Source: Thermus albus (lineage in GTDB: Bacteria; Deinococcota; Deinococci; Deinococcales; Thermaceae). From it: a stretch of DNA of 64,000 nt. Shown one piece after another: positions 15,293-24,215 of this stretch; position 1 is the stretch's first letter, and the number at the start of each line of letters is the position of its first letter. The notes below the pieces were generated by a model. The model worked only from the letters and a program-made list of their open reading frames with translations. It did not search any database and had not been told where the DNA came from. Both the position numbers and the translations under genes were made by a program. The stretch lies in NCBI RefSeq assembly GCF_022760855.1, contig NZ_JAKTNR010000009.1, positions 1 through 64,000 of the forward strand, in the 5' to 3' direction.

Positions 15293-16384
15293 GGGCAGGG
15301 TGAAGCGGAAAACGCTTCCCTGGCCCGAGCGGCTTTCCACCCAGATCCTCCCCCCCATGGCTTCCACCAGACCCTTGGCGATGGTTAGACCCACCCCGGT
15401 ACCTCCGTCCTGACGGCTGCGGGAAGGGTCTATGCGGTAAAAGCGCTCAAATATACGGGGAAGATGTTCTTCAGGGATGCCAGGCCCTGTATCCTCCACG
15501 CTGAAGACCACCGCATGGCCCGCCGGTTCCGCCCTAAGCCTTACCCTTCCTCCCACCGGGGTGTGGCGGAGGGCGTTGGCAAGCAGATTGGAGAGCACCT
15601 GAAGGGCCCGCTCCCCGTCGGCCCATACCCGAGGAAGCGGGCCTAGGGCCACCACCTCCAGGGCCACCCCCTTGGCCTGGAAGGCGGGGCGGAAGCGTTC
15701 CGTTACTTGCTCCAAAAGCCCTAGGGGGTCCAGGGGCTTCGGATGAAGCTCCACCGCTTTGGACTCCACCTGGGATACCAAGGAGAGGTCCCGGACCAGG
15801 CGGCTCATGGCCTTTACCTCCTGCCGGATCCTCTCCGCCGCCTTCTCGGGCTCCACGACTCCGTCCGCCAGGGCCTCGGCGTAGGCCTGCAGGGCGGATA
15901 GGGGGGTCCTGAGCTCGTGGGCTACGGTGCCGATCAGTTCTACCCGGCTTTGTTCCACCTTTTCCAGGGCCTCGGCCAGGCGGTTGAAATGGAGGGCCAG
16001 CTCGCCCAGCTCATCCTGTTCCAGAAGGGGAAGCCGTACCCTGTACTCCCCTTGGGCCATGCGCCGGCTGCCCTCGGAAAGAAGCCTTGCGGCGCGGGAG
16101 AAGCGCAGGCTGGCGAAGGAGGCGGAGAGGGCGGCCCCGGCTACGGAAAGGGGAAGGGCAGCGAGGAGGGCGGCGGTGAGGGTGGAACGCAGGCCCTCCT
16201 CGAGGTCCCGCCTCAAGGCCTCCCCCATCATGAGCCCTCCCATCATGGAGAGGGCGTGGTACATGCGTTCCACATGCCCCCGGTAGAAGGAAGGGGCCAG
16301 GGCCTCGGCCAGGAGGAAGAAGAGGAAAAGGGCCAGGAGGGCTACCAGGAGATGGCTCAGGAAAAGCTTAGCGAAGAGGCGCAT
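15263..16384 (-). CDS. copS: Copper-responsive-type sensor histidine kinase
   Basis: A 373-aa membrane histidine kinase. TM1 is at residues 8-28 and TM2 at about 72-92, bracketing a short outer loop with MYHALSMMGGLMMGE, rich in Met plus His. A HAMP region follows, then the phospho-acceptor His156 (AHELRTPLSALQ) and an ATPase domain (NLLANALRHT, EDTGPGIP, GTGVGL). The Met/His loop and neighbours suggest Cu(I) sensing. It overlaps copR by 17 bp. The symbol is by function and context. Confidence 0.85.
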   Translation of the reverse strand: MRLFAKLFLSHLLVALLALFLFFLLAEALAPSFYRGHVERMYHALSMMGGLMMGEALRRDLEEGLRSTLTAALLAALPLSVAGAALSASFASLRFSRAARLLSEGSRRMAQGEYRVRLPLLEQDELGELALHFNRLAEALEKVEQSRVELIGTVAHELRTPLSALQAYAEALADGVVEPEKAAERIRQEVKAMSRLVRDLSLVSQVESKAVELHPKPLDPLGLLEQVTERFRPAFQAKGVALEVVALGPLPRVWADGERALQVLSNLLANALRHTPVGGRVRLRAEPAGHAVVFSVEDTGPGIPEEHLPRIFERFYRIDPSRSRQDGGTGVGLTIAKGLVEAMGGRIWVESRSGQGSVFRFTLPLYTGLTGEA

Positions 16385-17045
16385 CCCCCTCCCGGAAGCG
16401 GTAGCCTACGCCCCGCACCGTCTCTATGAACCTGGGGTTTTCGGGGTCGTCCAGGAGCTTCTTCCTAAGCCCGGCGATGTGCACGTCCACCACCCGGTCT
16501 ATGCCCGGGAAGTCCGGCCCCCATACCTTTTCCAAGAGCCTTTCCCGGGTGAAGACCATCCCCGGGTGCTGGGCCAGGGTGAGGAGGAGGTCAAACTCCA
16601 GCTGGGAGAGGGGAAGGGGCTTGCCCTCCAGGTAGGCCTGCCGCTCCTTGGGAAGAAGGCGCAAGGGGCCGTAGTTGAGCTCCTCCTTGAGGCCAGCCCG
16701 CCTGAGGAGGGCCTTGACCCGGGCCACCACCTCCTTGGGGCTGAAGGGCTTGACCACGTAGTCGTCGGCCCCAAGCTCCAGCCCCTTAACCCTTTCCTCC
16801 TCCTCCCCCCTGGCGGTTAGCATAAGGATGGGTAGCTCGGGCCTTTCCCGGCGCACCTCCGCTAAGACCTGGAAACCATCCAGCTTGGGTAGCATGAGGT
16901 CCAGGATGATGAGATCGGCCCGGGGGAAAAGCGCGAGGGCCTTTTCCCCGTTTTCCGCCTCCAAGGCCTCAAACCCAGCCCCTCTCAGGTAGGCCCCCAG
17001 GACCTCGAGGAGGGCTTTATCGTCGTCCACCAGGAGGACCCTCAT
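16368..17045 (-). CDS. copR: OmpR-family response regulator
   Basis: A 225-aa response regulator: receiver with DDD at 7-9, phospho-acceptor Asp49 (IILDLMLP) and KPFSPKEVV; then a winged-helix DNA-binding domain ending RGVGYRF. OmpR-type regulators bind direct repeats about 11 bp apart, exactly the period of the five boxes in this island, so it is the best candidate to bind them. It lies between the small SHOCT gene (4-bp overlap) and copS. Confidence 0.9.
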   Translation of the reverse strand: MRVLLVDDDKALLEVLGAYLRGAGFEALEAENGEKALALFPRADLIILDLMLPKLDGFQVLAEVRRERPELPILMLTARGEEEERVKGLELGADDYVVKPFSPKEVVARVKALLRRAGLKEELNYGPLRLLPKERQAYLEGKPLPLSQLEFDLLLTLAQHPGMVFTRERLLEKVWGPDFPGIDRVVDVHIAGLRKKLLDDPENPRFIETVRGVGYRFREGDAPLR

Positions 17046-17254
17046 CCCAGCTCGCGCTTCATGCGCTCAAAGGTCTCCTTGTCGATCTCTCCTTTGGCGT
17101 ACCGTTCTTTTAGGATCTCCAGGGCCCGATCCCGCTTCTCTGGAACTAGGCTGCGTACTAGCCAGTAGACGAAGAGGCCCAGGAGCACGAACCAGAGAAG
17201 CCCCAAAAGGGGCCCCCACCAACCCATGTACCACCAGTTTCCGCACCACCACAT
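17042..17254 (-). CDS. Small Trp-rich membrane protein with SHOCT domain
   Basis: A 70-aa protein: Trp/Cys/Met-rich N-terminus (MWWCGNWWYMGWWG), one membrane helix, then a SHOCT motif (ILKERYAKGEIDKETFERMKREL). ATG 17254 is preferred because AGGAGG lies 8 nt upstream; GTG 17263 would overlap that RBS. It heads the copR-copS unit and overlaps copR by 4 bp. Its layout parallels the SHOCT protein at 12174-12416. A sensor accessory or Cu-binding role is inference. Confidence 0.75.
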   Translation of the reverse strand: MWWCGNWWYMGWWGPLLGLLWFVLLGLFVYWLVRSLVPEKRDRALEILKERYAKGEIDKETFERMKRELG

Positions 17255-17274
17255 ACCCTTCACCTCCTGGTTTC

Positions 17275-17307
17275 ACCTTAGCCCTAGCGGGTTAAGCTGC
17301 GGTAAAG
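17275..17307 (-). promoter_or_regulatory. CopR-like box and -10 of the SHOCT-copRS unit, inside the copA 3' end
   Basis: Minus strand: CTTTACCGCAGCTTAA (17307-17292), 11 nt, TAAGGT (17280-17275). The last three bases of the box are the copA stop codon, so the final copA codons double as operator. It predicts autoregulation of copRS. Confidence 0.7.
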
Positions 17308-19664
17308 CCTCGTGGCTGGAACTTCTTCAGCCTCAAGGAGTTGCTGAGCACGAAGAGGCTGGACAGGCTCATGGCCCCGGCCGCCAGCATGGGGTTTAGA
17401 AGAAGCCCGGTAAGGGGGTAGAGGGCCCCGGCCGCCACGGGGATGAGGAGGATGTTGTAGGCGTAGGCCCAGAAGAAGTTGAGGTGGATGGTCCAAAGGG
17501 TGCGCCGTGCGAGAAGGATCGCGTCCAGCAAGCCTTCCAGGCTTGGCGAAAGCAGGATCACATCCCCTGCCTCCACGGCGATGTCCGTGCCCGTGGCCAG
17601 GGCGATGCCCGCATCGGCCTGGGCTAAGGCGGCGGCGTCGTTGATCCCGTCCCCCACGAAGATCACCTTCCTTTGGGCTTGCAGGCGCCTTATGGCCTCC
17701 ACCTTGCCCTCGGGGCGCACCCCCGCCAGAACCTCCTCGATTCCCAAGGCTTCGGCCACCCGCCGGGCCGGGACGGGGTGGTCCCCGGTGAGGAGGACGG
17801 GCTTTAGGCCCAGGGCCTTGAGGGCTGCCACCACCTTCTTGGCCTCGGGCTTTGGGGGGTCAAAGACGCCGAAGGCGGCCAGAAGCTCCTTTCCATCCGC
17901 CAGGTAAAGGGGAGTGTAGCCCTTTTCGGATAGCTCCCAGGCCTCTTTAGGAAGCCCTACCCCAAGCCGTTCCATCAGGGCCGGGCCCCCCAGGTAAAGC
18001 TTCTTCCCCTCCACCACCCCCTCGATCCCCTCCCCGGGAAGAGCCCGCACCGCCTGGGCCTCGGGTATGGAAAGGCCCTTGGCCGCCTCCAACACCGCCT
18101 TGGCGATGGGGTGTTCGCTCCCCCGTTCCAAAGCCGCGGCCAGCCGCAGGGCTTCTTCTGCATCCAGGGCAAACCCTAAGCGTTCCGTGAGGGCGGGCTT
18201 TCCCTGGGTCAGGGTACCGGTTTTGTCCAGGACCACGGTATCCGCCCGGGCGAGGCCTTCTATGGCCTGGCCCTTGCGGAAAAGGAGGCCCATCCCTGCG
18301 GCCTTTCCCGTGGCCACGGCGATGGCCGCCGGGGTAGCGAGGCCCATGGCGCAAGGGCAGGCGATGAGGAGGACGGAAAGGAGGGCCACGAAGGCGTAGG
18401 AGAGGCCGGGGCCATAGAGAACCCAAAGGGCGAAGGTGGTGAGGGCGATGAGGAGCACGATGGGTACGAAGACGCTGGCGATGCGGTCCGCCACCTCTTG
18501 CACCCGGGGCTTGTAGGCCTGGGCCTCCTCCACCAGACGGGCCATCTGGGCGAGGACCGTGGCCTCCCCCACCCGGCTTATCCGGATGAGGAGGGCCCCT
18601 TCCCCGTTCACCGTGCCCCCCACCACTTCGTCCCCCGGCCCCTTGACCTTGGGGATGGGCTCCCCGGTGAGCATGGCCTCGTCCACGTGGCTGAAGCCCT
18701 CCACCACCACCCCATCGGCGGGGATGCGCTCCCCGGGTAGGACCCGCACCAGGTCGTTAGGGATAAGGGCCTCAGCGGGGACCTCCTTCTCCTCCCCTCC
18801 CTGCACCACCCTAGCGGTCTTGGGCCTTAGGGCAAGGAGCTTGCGGATGGCCTCCGAGGCTTTGCCCTTGGCCCTTTCCTCCAGGTGCTTGCCCAGGAGG
18901 ATCAGGGCCAGGATCACCGCTCCTGCTTCCAGATAGAGATGGCGGGCCTCCTCGGGGAACAGGGTGGGGAAGAGGAGGACCAAAAAGGAGTAAAGGTAGG
19001 CGCTTCCCGCCCCCAGGGCCACCAGGGTGCTCATGCCAAGGGCGCGGTGGCGCACCTCGGAAAGGGCCTGGCGGAAGAAACGCCGGCCCGCGTAGAGCAC
19101 GGGTAAGGCGGTGAGGACCTGGAAGAAAGGGGGAACGTGGGGGAGGGGAAGGAGCATGGGCCCCATGGCCAAAAGGAGGGTGAGGAAGGCAAAGGGTAAG
19201 GCGATAAGGAGATCCGTGGGGTAAGCGGGGGCCTTCCTTTCCTCCTGGGCTACCTCCAGGGGCTCGTAGCCCGCTTCCCGGATGGCCTGGCGCAGGCGGG
19301 GAAGGGTTACGGTGTCGGGCAGGTACTCCACAAAGGCCTTTTCCGTGGCCAGGTTCACCTGGGTGGAAAGCACCCCAGGGAGCCTCTTCAAGGCCCGCTC
19401 CACCCGGGCCACGCAGGCGGCGCAGGTCATCCCCTTCACGGGGATCTCCACCCGGGCCACCACGGGCTCATACCCTGCCTCCTCCACCTGCTTGAGCACC
19501 TCGGCGAGGTTTACGCCTTCCTGTAGCCGCAAAAAGGCCTCCTCGGTGGTGAGGTTGACCCGGGCTTCCTCCACCCCTGGGGCCCTTTTCAAGGCCCTTT
19601 CCACCCGCCCCACGCACGAGGCGCAGGTCATGCCCTTTACTCCCACCCTTACTTCCAGTGCCAT
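17292..19664 (-). CDS. copA: CopA Cu(I)-exporting P-type ATPase
   Basis: A 790-aa P1B-1 ATPase. Two N-terminal HMA domains have GMTCASC (Cys14/17) and GMTCAAC (Cys81/84). The ion motif is CPC (436-438), with TGEP in the actuator, DKTGT (Asp480), the P1B HP motif (SEHP) and [10 protein letters not shown]. It pumps cytosolic Cu(I) outward using ATP, receiving copper from CopZ. Third gene of copZ-csoR-copA, with a 65-bp gap after csoR. Confidence 0.97.
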   Translation of the reverse strand: MALEVRVGVKGMTCASCVGRVERALKRAPGVEEARVNLTTEEAFLRLQEGVNLAEVLKQVEEAGYEPVVARVEIPVKGMTCAACVARVERALKRLPGVLSTQVNLATEKAFVEYLPDTVTLPRLRQAIREAGYEPLEVAQEERKAPAYPTDLLIALPFAFLTLLLAMGPMLLPLPHVPPFFQVLTALPVLYAGRRFFRQALSEVRHRALGMSTLVALGAGSAYLYSFLVLLFPTLFPEEARHLYLEAGAVILALILLGKHLEERAKGKASEAIRKLLALRPKTARVVQGGEEKEVPAEALIPNDLVRVLPGERIPADGVVVEGFSHVDEAMLTGEPIPKVKGPGDEVVGGTVNGEGALLIRISRVGEATVLAQMARLVEEAQAYKPRVQEVADRIASVFVPIVLLIALTTFALWVLYGPGLSYAFVALLSVLLIACPCAMGLATPAAIAVATGKAAGMGLLFRKGQAIEGLARADTVVLDKTGTLTQGKPALTERLGFALDAEEALRLAAALERGSEHPIAKAVLEAAKGLSIPEAQAVRALPGEGIEGVVEGKKLYLGGPALMERLGVGLPKEAWELSEKGYTPLYLADGKELLAAFGVFDPPKPEAKKVVAALKALGLKPVLLTGDHPVPARRVAEALGIEEVLAGVRPEGKVEAIRRLQAQRKVIFVGDGINDAAALAQADAGIALATGTDIAVEAGDVILLSPSLEGLLDAILLARRTLWTIHLNFFWAYAYNILLIPVAAGALYPLTGLLLNPMLAAGAMSLSSLFVLSNSLRLKKFQPRGFTAA

Positions 19665-19729
19665 AGCTCTAGATCCCTTCTTGCGGAAACCCCCATGCTC
19701 CCGGTATGGAGGGGACGGATGGGTTGCCC

Positions 19730-20014
19730 TTAGCGGTACTTGAGGGCCTCCATCAGCTCCTCCACGATCTCTTCCACGTCTCCCCGCTCATGGGCGGTGG
19801 CCACGTGGTCCTTAAGGTGGGCCCTTAGGACCATTTCCCCCACCCGGTCCAAGGCCCCTTCCACCGCTTTAAGCTGCTTCAACACGTCCACGCAGTACAC
19901 ATGGGGATCTTCCAGCATGCGCAGGATGCCCTCGAGGTGGCCCTTGGCGGAGAGGAGGCGCCTTTTGGCCTCTTCCCGCACCTTGGGGTCCAGGTGGAGG
20001 TGGTCGCGGGGCAT
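19730..20014 (-). CDS. csoR: CsoR copper-sensing repressor
   Basis: A 94-aa all-helical CsoR/RcnR-family repressor. The metal ligands are Cys41 (VYCVDV), His66 and His70 (RAHLKDH). As I recall, T. thermophilus CsoR uses this same C-H-H set instead of the usual C-H-C. Cu(I) binding releases DNA. It lies 3 bp after copZ and is probably autoregulatory through the G/C-rich repeats at 20231-20262. Confidence 0.95.
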   Translation of the reverse strand: MPRDHLHLDPKVREEAKRRLLSAKGHLEGILRMLEDPHVYCVDVLKQLKAVEGALDRVGEMVLRAHLKDHVATAHERGDVEEIVEELMEALKYR

Positions 20015-20017
20015 GGT

Positions 20018-20218
20018 CTAGCCGGCCAGGGCGGCCCGGTACCCCTCTTCTTCCACCGCCTGGATAAGGGCTTCAGGATCCGCCTTTCCCTCCACCCAGG
20101 CCTCGGCCCGCTCCAGGCTCACCTCGGCCTTTTCCACCCCGGGCACCTTCATGAGGGCCCTCTTTACCGCCATCACGCAGTGGTTGCAGGTCATGCCTTC
20201 CACCTTGAGCTTCAGCAT
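20018..20218 (-). CDS. copZ: CopZ copper chaperone
   Basis: A 66-aa single HMA domain with GMTCNHC (Cys11/Cys14). It carries Cu(I) in the cytosol to CopA. First gene of copZ-csoR-copA; the start is preceded by GGAGGTGGAGG. Confidence 0.95.
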   Translation of the reverse strand: MLKLKVEGMTCNHCVMAVKRALMKVPGVEKAEVSLERAEAWVEGKADPEALIQAVEEEGYRAALAG

Positions 20219-20230
20219 CCTCCACCTCCC

Positions 20231-20285
20231 CCACCCCAGGTGGGGTGGGTATTCCTACCCTACCCCCTCCTTCCCCTGGCGTCAA
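20231..20285 (-). promoter_or_regulatory. copZ-csoR-copA promoter with candidate CsoR operator
   Basis: Minus strand: TTGACG (20285-20280), 17 bp, TAGGGT (20262-20257). Overlapping and following the -10 are GGGTA-GGAA-TACCC and then CCCCACCTGGGGTGGGG. CsoR operators are G/C-rich inverted repeats with GGGTA/TACCC ends, so repression by CsoR is likely. Unlike the CopR-type promoters this one has a normal -35. Confidence 0.65.
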
Positions 20286-20291
20286 GGGGAA

Positions 20292-20317
20292 AGGCCCCAA
20301 GGGAAACCTTGGGGCCT
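20292..20317 (-). terminator. Hairpin after the suf/Rieske operon
   Basis: An 11-bp perfect stem AGGCCCCAAGG / CCTTGGGGCCT with a 4-nt loop lies 16 nt past the Rieske gene stop. It separates that operon from the copZ promoter. The following T-run is weak (TTCCCC). Confidence 0.6.
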
Positions 20318-20332
20318 GGAAAGGGGCCCTGT

Positions 20333-20635
20333 TTAAAGGTCCAGGAGGATGGTGTCCCCCTCGAGCCTGGCGGGGAAGACCTTGATGGGTTTAGGGGCGG
20401 GCAGGGTCTGCCGGCCTGTCTTGAGGTCAAAGCGGGCCCCGTGCCGGGGGCAGACGATCTGCCCATCCTCCAGGTCCCCCTCGTGCAGGGGGCCGTCATC
20501 GTGGGTGCAGACGTCCTCCAGGGCGAAGACCTCCTCCCCGGTGTAGAGGAGGAGGATGGGCTTCTTGTGCTCGGGCCTTTTGACCACCAGCCTACCGTTT
20601 TCCAGATCGCCCAGCTTGGCTACCGGGGTCCACAT
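20333..20635 (-). CDS. Rieske-type [2Fe-2S] ferredoxin
   Basis: A 100-aa soluble Rieske protein with ligands Cys43-x-His45 (VCTHDDGPL) and Cys62-x2-His65 (CPRHGARFD). It resembles NirD/BphF-like ferredoxins rather than the cytochrome bc subunit, and has no membrane anchor. It starts 4 bp after sufD, so it is coexpressed with the Fe-S machinery. Possible roles: electron donor for cluster assembly, or simply a client. Confidence 0.92.
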   Translation of the reverse strand: MWTPVAKLGDLENGRLVVKRPEHKKPILLLYTGEEVFALEDVCTHDDGPLHEGDLEDGQIVCPRHGARFDLKTGRQTLPAPKPIKVFPARLEGDTILLDL

Positions 20636-20639
20636 GGCC

Positions 20640-21932
20640 TTAGATTCTAACCTTTTCCTCTATCACCGCTTCCAGGTGAGCCCTTAGGGCCTTTAGGGGA
20701 ATGCGGGTGAGGACATCCGCCAGGTGGGCCTTGACCAGGAGTTCTTGGGCCAGGCTACGGGAAAGCCCCCGGGACTGGAGGTAGAAAAGCTGCGTCTCGT
20801 CCACGGGGGCGGTGGTGCTCCCGTGGGTGCAGCGCACGTCGTTGGCCCCGATCTCCAGCTGGGGGATGGAGTCCACCCGGGCGGTGGGGGAGAGGATGAG
20901 GTTGCGGTTGGCCTGGTAGGCGTCGGTCTTCTGGGCCCCCCGTTCCAGCTTGATGAGGCCGGAGAAGACCGCCCGGGCCTCGTCCTTCACCGCTCCCTTG
21001 TAGAGGAGGTCGCTTCGGGTATGGTGCTCCACGTGGTGCTGCAGGGTGTAGTGGTCAAAGTGCTGCTGGCCGTGCCCGAAGTAAAGCCCCAGCATCTCGC
21101 TTTCCGCCCCCGGGCCCAATAGCTCCGAGGCCACCTCGCTCCGGGCGTAGCGCCCGCCCAGGTTCACCACCAGGTCGTTTAAGACGGCGTCCCGCTCCAG
21201 AAGGGCCCTTTGCTGGTGGAAGTGCCAAACTCCGTCGCCAAAAGTCTGGACGTGGGCGTGGCGCAGCCGGGCCCCAGGCCTCAGGACCATCTCCGTGGCG
21301 GAGAGGTGCAGGGTGGGGGGAAGGTCTGGGGAAAGGTACTCCTCAATGTAGGCAGCCTTGGCGTTGTCCTCCAGGAGGAGGAGGCTTCGGCCCGCGGAGG
21401 CCTTGCCCCCTTCCAGCACCTTGAAGACCCCTAGGGGTTTTTTCACTTCCAGCCCTGCGGGCACGTAGAGGAAGGCCCCGTGGGTGAAGAAGGCGGCGTT
21501 TTGGGCAGCGAACTTGTCCTCGGTGTAAACCCCCTGGAACAGGGTGGCCTCCACCTTGGCGGGATGGGACCTAAGGGCCTCCGCCAGGCTGGTGAGGACC
21601 AACCCCTTAGCCAGAAGCTCCTCGGGGACCTCGGCGTAGACCAAATCCGGCCCCACGAAGACCAGAAAACCGGAAACATCGGTTTTCTCCAAACGGCGCT
21701 TTACCAGCTCAGGAAGCTCGTCCCGGGAAAGCCGAAGCCCCTTGGGGGTCTCCACCTCGCCTTCCAAAGGGGCCTCGGAGAGGTCGGTGTAGCGCCAGGC
21801 CTCGTCCTTTTTGCTGGGGTAGGGGAGGTGGGCGAAGGCCTCGAGGGCCTTTAGCCTCCCCTCCAGCACCCAGCCTGGCTCCCCTAGGGCCCGGGAGATG
21901 GTTTCCACCTGCGTTTTGTCCAGTACCTGCAT
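20640..21932 (-). CDS. sufD: Fe-S cluster assembly protein SufD
   Basis: A 430-aa SufB/SufD-family protein with the beta-helix core and the C-terminal segment CTHGSTTAPVDETQLFYLQSRGL. SufD pairs with SufB in the SufBC2D scaffold. The aromatic/His stretch HGQQHFDHYTLQHHVEHHT is typical. It lies between sufB (42-bp gap) and the Rieske gene. Confidence 0.95.
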   Translation of the reverse strand: MQVLDKTQVETISRALGEPGWVLEGRLKALEAFAHLPYPSKKDEAWRYTDLSEAPLEGEVETPKGLRLSRDELPELVKRRLEKTDVSGFLVFVGPDLVYAEVPEELLAKGLVLTSLAEALRSHPAKVEATLFQGVYTEDKFAAQNAAFFTHGAFLYVPAGLEVKKPLGVFKVLEGGKASAGRSLLLLEDNAKAAYIEEYLSPDLPPTLHLSATEMVLRPGARLRHAHVQTFGDGVWHFHQQRALLERDAVLNDLVVNLGGRYARSEVASELLGPGAESEMLGLYFGHGQQHFDHYTLQHHVEHHTRSDLLYKGAVKDEARAVFSGLIKLERGAQKTDAYQANRNLILSPTARVDSIPQLEIGANDVRCTHGSTTAPVDETQLFYLQSRGLSRSLAQELLVKAHLADVLTRIPLKALRAHLEAVIEEKVRI

Positions 21933-21974
21933 GCATCCTCCTAGCGCAAAGGTTAAGGCTCTTGACGGGGACCC

Positions 21975-23381
21975 TTAGCCTACGGAGCCCTCCATCTCCA
22001 GCTCGATGAGCCGGTTGAGCTCCACCGCGTACTCCAAAGGCAGCTCCTTGGCGATGGGTTCAATGAAGCCCCGCACGATGAGGGCTGCGGCCTCGTCCTC
22101 CTTAAGGCCCCGGGTCTCTAGGTAGAAGATCTGCTCGTCGTCCATCTTGGACACCGTGGCCTCGTGGCCCACGTGGGCGGTGTCCTCCTGGATCTCGATG
22201 TAGGGGTAGGTGTCGGTGCGGCTTTCCGGGTCGATGAGGAGGGCATCGCACTCCACGTTGGCCCTGGCGTACTTGGCCCCGTCCAGCACCTTCACCAGGC
22301 CCCGGTAGCTGGCCCGGCCCTCCCCCTTGGAGATGCTCTTGGAAACGATGGTACCCGAGGTATGGGGAGCTCCCAGGATGATCTTGGCCCCGGTGTCCTG
22401 GTGCTGGCCGGTCTTGGCAAAGGCGATGGAGAGGATCTCGGTCCGGGCCCCCGGTTCCAGGAGGTAGCTGGAGGGGTACTTCATGGTGACCTTGGAGCCC
22501 AGGTTGCCATCCAGCCACTCATGGAAGGCATCCCCGTAGACCAAGGCCCTTTGCGTCACCAGGTTGTACATGTTGGTGGACCAGTTCTGAATGGTGGTGT
22601 AGCGGCTCCTGGCTCCCCGTTTCACCACGATTTCAATGACCCCGGTGTGCAAGGACTCACTGGAGTACATGGGGGCGGTGCACCCTTCTATGTAGTGCAC
22701 CTCGGCCCCCTCGTCCACGACGATCAGGGTGCGCTCAAACTGGCCGAACTCGGGGGTGTTCACCCGGAAGTAGGCCTGCAAGGGCAGTTCCACCTTCACC
22801 CCCGGGGGGATGTAGACGAAGGAGCCCCCGGACCAGGCGGCGGAGTTCAGGGCGGCGAACTTGTTGTCCTCCGGGGGCACCACCTTGGCGAAGTACTCCT
22901 TGAAGAGGTCCTCGTACTTCTTCATACCCTCTTCAATGGCCACGAAGATGACCCCCTGCCGCTCCAGCTCCTCCTTCACCCGGTGGTAGACCATTTCCGA
23001 GTCGTACTGGGCCCCCACCCCGGCCAGCACCTTCCTCTCCGCCTCGGGGATGCCCAGGCGCTCGTAGGTTTTGCGGATCTCCTCAGGGATTTCCTCCCAG
23101 CTTTTGGCATCCCGGGTTTCCGCGGGCTTCACGTAGTAGACCAGGTTGTCCAGGTCCAGGCCCGAGAGGTCAGGGCCCCAGGTGGGCATGGGCTTCTTCT
23201 GGAAAATCTCCAATGCCCGCAGGCGGAACTTCAGCATCCACTCGGGCTCCCCCTTGTGGTAGCTGATGGCCTCAATCACCCTTCGGGTCAGGCCCCGCTC
23301 GGCCACGAAGACCGGCTTGACCTCGTCCACGAAGTGGTACTTGTATTCCTCTCCCAGGGCCTTCAGGTCCACCTCGTTCAT
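21975..23381 (-). CDS. sufB: Fe-S cluster assembly protein SufB
   Basis: A 468-aa SufB, the scaffold subunit on which clusters form. Conserved segments include [31 protein letters not shown] and the C-terminal [21 protein letters not shown]. The start ATG overlaps the sufC stop (ATGA). Confidence 0.97.
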   Translation of the reverse strand: MNEVDLKALGEEYKYHFVDEVKPVFVAERGLTRRVIEAISYHKGEPEWMLKFRLRALEIFQKKPMPTWGPDLSGLDLDNLVYYVKPAETRDAKSWEEIPEEIRKTYERLGIPEAERKVLAGVGAQYDSEMVYHRVKEELERQGVIFVAIEEGMKKYEDLFKEYFAKVVPPEDNKFAALNSAAWSGGSFVYIPPGVKVELPLQAYFRVNTPEFGQFERTLIVVDEGAEVHYIEGCTAPMYSSESLHTGVIEIVVKRGARSRYTTIQNWSTNMYNLVTQRALVYGDAFHEWLDGNLGSKVTMKYPSSYLLEPGARTEILSIAFAKTGQHQDTGAKIILGAPHTSGTIVSKSISKGEGRASYRGLVKVLDGAKYARANVECDALLIDPESRTDTYPYIEIQEDTAHVGHEATVSKMDDEQIFYLETRGLKEDEAAALIVRGFIEPIAKELPLEYAVELNRLIELEMEGSVG

Positions 23382-24127
23382 GCCCCCTCCTTTACTTCCC
23401 TAAGCCACTCGTAACCCTTGGCCTCCAGCTCCAAGGCCAGCTCCGGGCCTCCTTCCGCCACGATGCGCCCGTCCATCATCACGTGCACCCGGTCGGGGAC
23501 GATGTAGTTCAGAAGGCGCTGGTAGTGGGTGATCACCAGGGCGCCGAAGTTCGGGCCCCGCATGGCGTTCACCCCCCGGGCCACCACCTTGAGGGCGTCA
23601 ATGTCCAGCCCGGAGTCGGTCTCGTCCAGTACGGCATAGGTGGGCTCGAGGACCAGGAGCTGGAGGATCTCGTTGCGCTTCTTCTCCCCGCCGGAGAAGC
23701 CCTCGTTGAGGTAGCGGGAGAGGTAGGATTCGTCCCAGTCCAGAAGTTCCAAGGCCTTCTTCACCTTGGTCCAAAACTCCGCCACCCCCACCTCCCGGCC
23801 CAGCTTGGCCTGGAGGGCCAGGCGCAGGAAGTTGGCCATGCTCACCCCCGGCACCTCCACCGGGTACTGGAAGGCCAGAAAGAGGCCCTTTTTGGCCCTC
23901 TCGTCCGGGGAGAGGTCCAGGATGCTCTCCCCATCCAGCAGGATGTCCCCTTTTTCCACCGTGTACTCAGGGTCCCCGGCCAGGATCTTGCCCAGGGTGC
24001 TCTTGCCGGCCCCGTTGGGGCCCATGAGGGCATGGACCTGGCCTTTGGGGACCACCAGGTTCACGCCCTTAAGGATGGTTTCGCCATCTATAGAAGCCCA
24101 GAGGTCACGGATTTCTAGCTGGTTCAT
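23378..24127 (-). CDS. sufC: Fe-S assembly ATPase SufC
   Basis: A 249-aa ABC-type ATPase with Walker [10 protein letters not shown], the SufC-type signature [13 protein letters not shown] and a Walker B in which [12 protein letters not shown] is characteristic of SufC. It drives conformational change of SufBC2D. First gene of the operon, with RBS AGGAGG before ATG 24127. Confidence 0.97.
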   Translation of the reverse strand: MNQLEIRDLWASIDGETILKGVNLVVPKGQVHALMGPNGAGKSTLGKILAGDPEYTVEKGDILLDGESILDLSPDERAKKGLFLAFQYPVEVPGVSMANFLRLALQAKLGREVGVAEFWTKVKKALELLDWDESYLSRYLNEGFSGGEKKRNEILQLLVLEPTYAVLDETDSGLDIDALKVVARGVNAMRGPNFGALVITHYQRLLNYIVPDRVHVMMDGRIVAEGGPELALELEAKGYEWLREVKEGA

Positions 24128-24154
24128 CGTTCTGCCTCCTGATGCTGGGTCAGC

Positions 24155-24187
24155 CTCTTACTGCGACCCATTCGCAGTAAGAGTATA
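24155..24187 (-). promoter_or_regulatory. sufC promoter with perfect 11-bp inverted repeat
   Basis: CTCTTACTGCG (24155-24165) and CGCAGTAAGAG (24173-24183) are perfect inverted arms around a 7-nt centre. The -10 TATACT (minus strand, 24187-24182) overlaps one end by 2 bp, so the palindrome covers the predicted start site. This fits a repressor operator such as an Fe-S or iron sensor, or a 5' mRNA hairpin. No regulator gene is adjacent. Confidence 0.6.
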
Positions 24188-24215
24188 CCGCCCCACCCTC
24201 CTAAAGTATAGTGAT

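Noticed and set aside
22164..23414. 416-codon plus-strand frame antisense to sufB
   Set aside because: sufB is unmistakable on the other strand; this translation is low-complexity Gly/His/Val with no domain.
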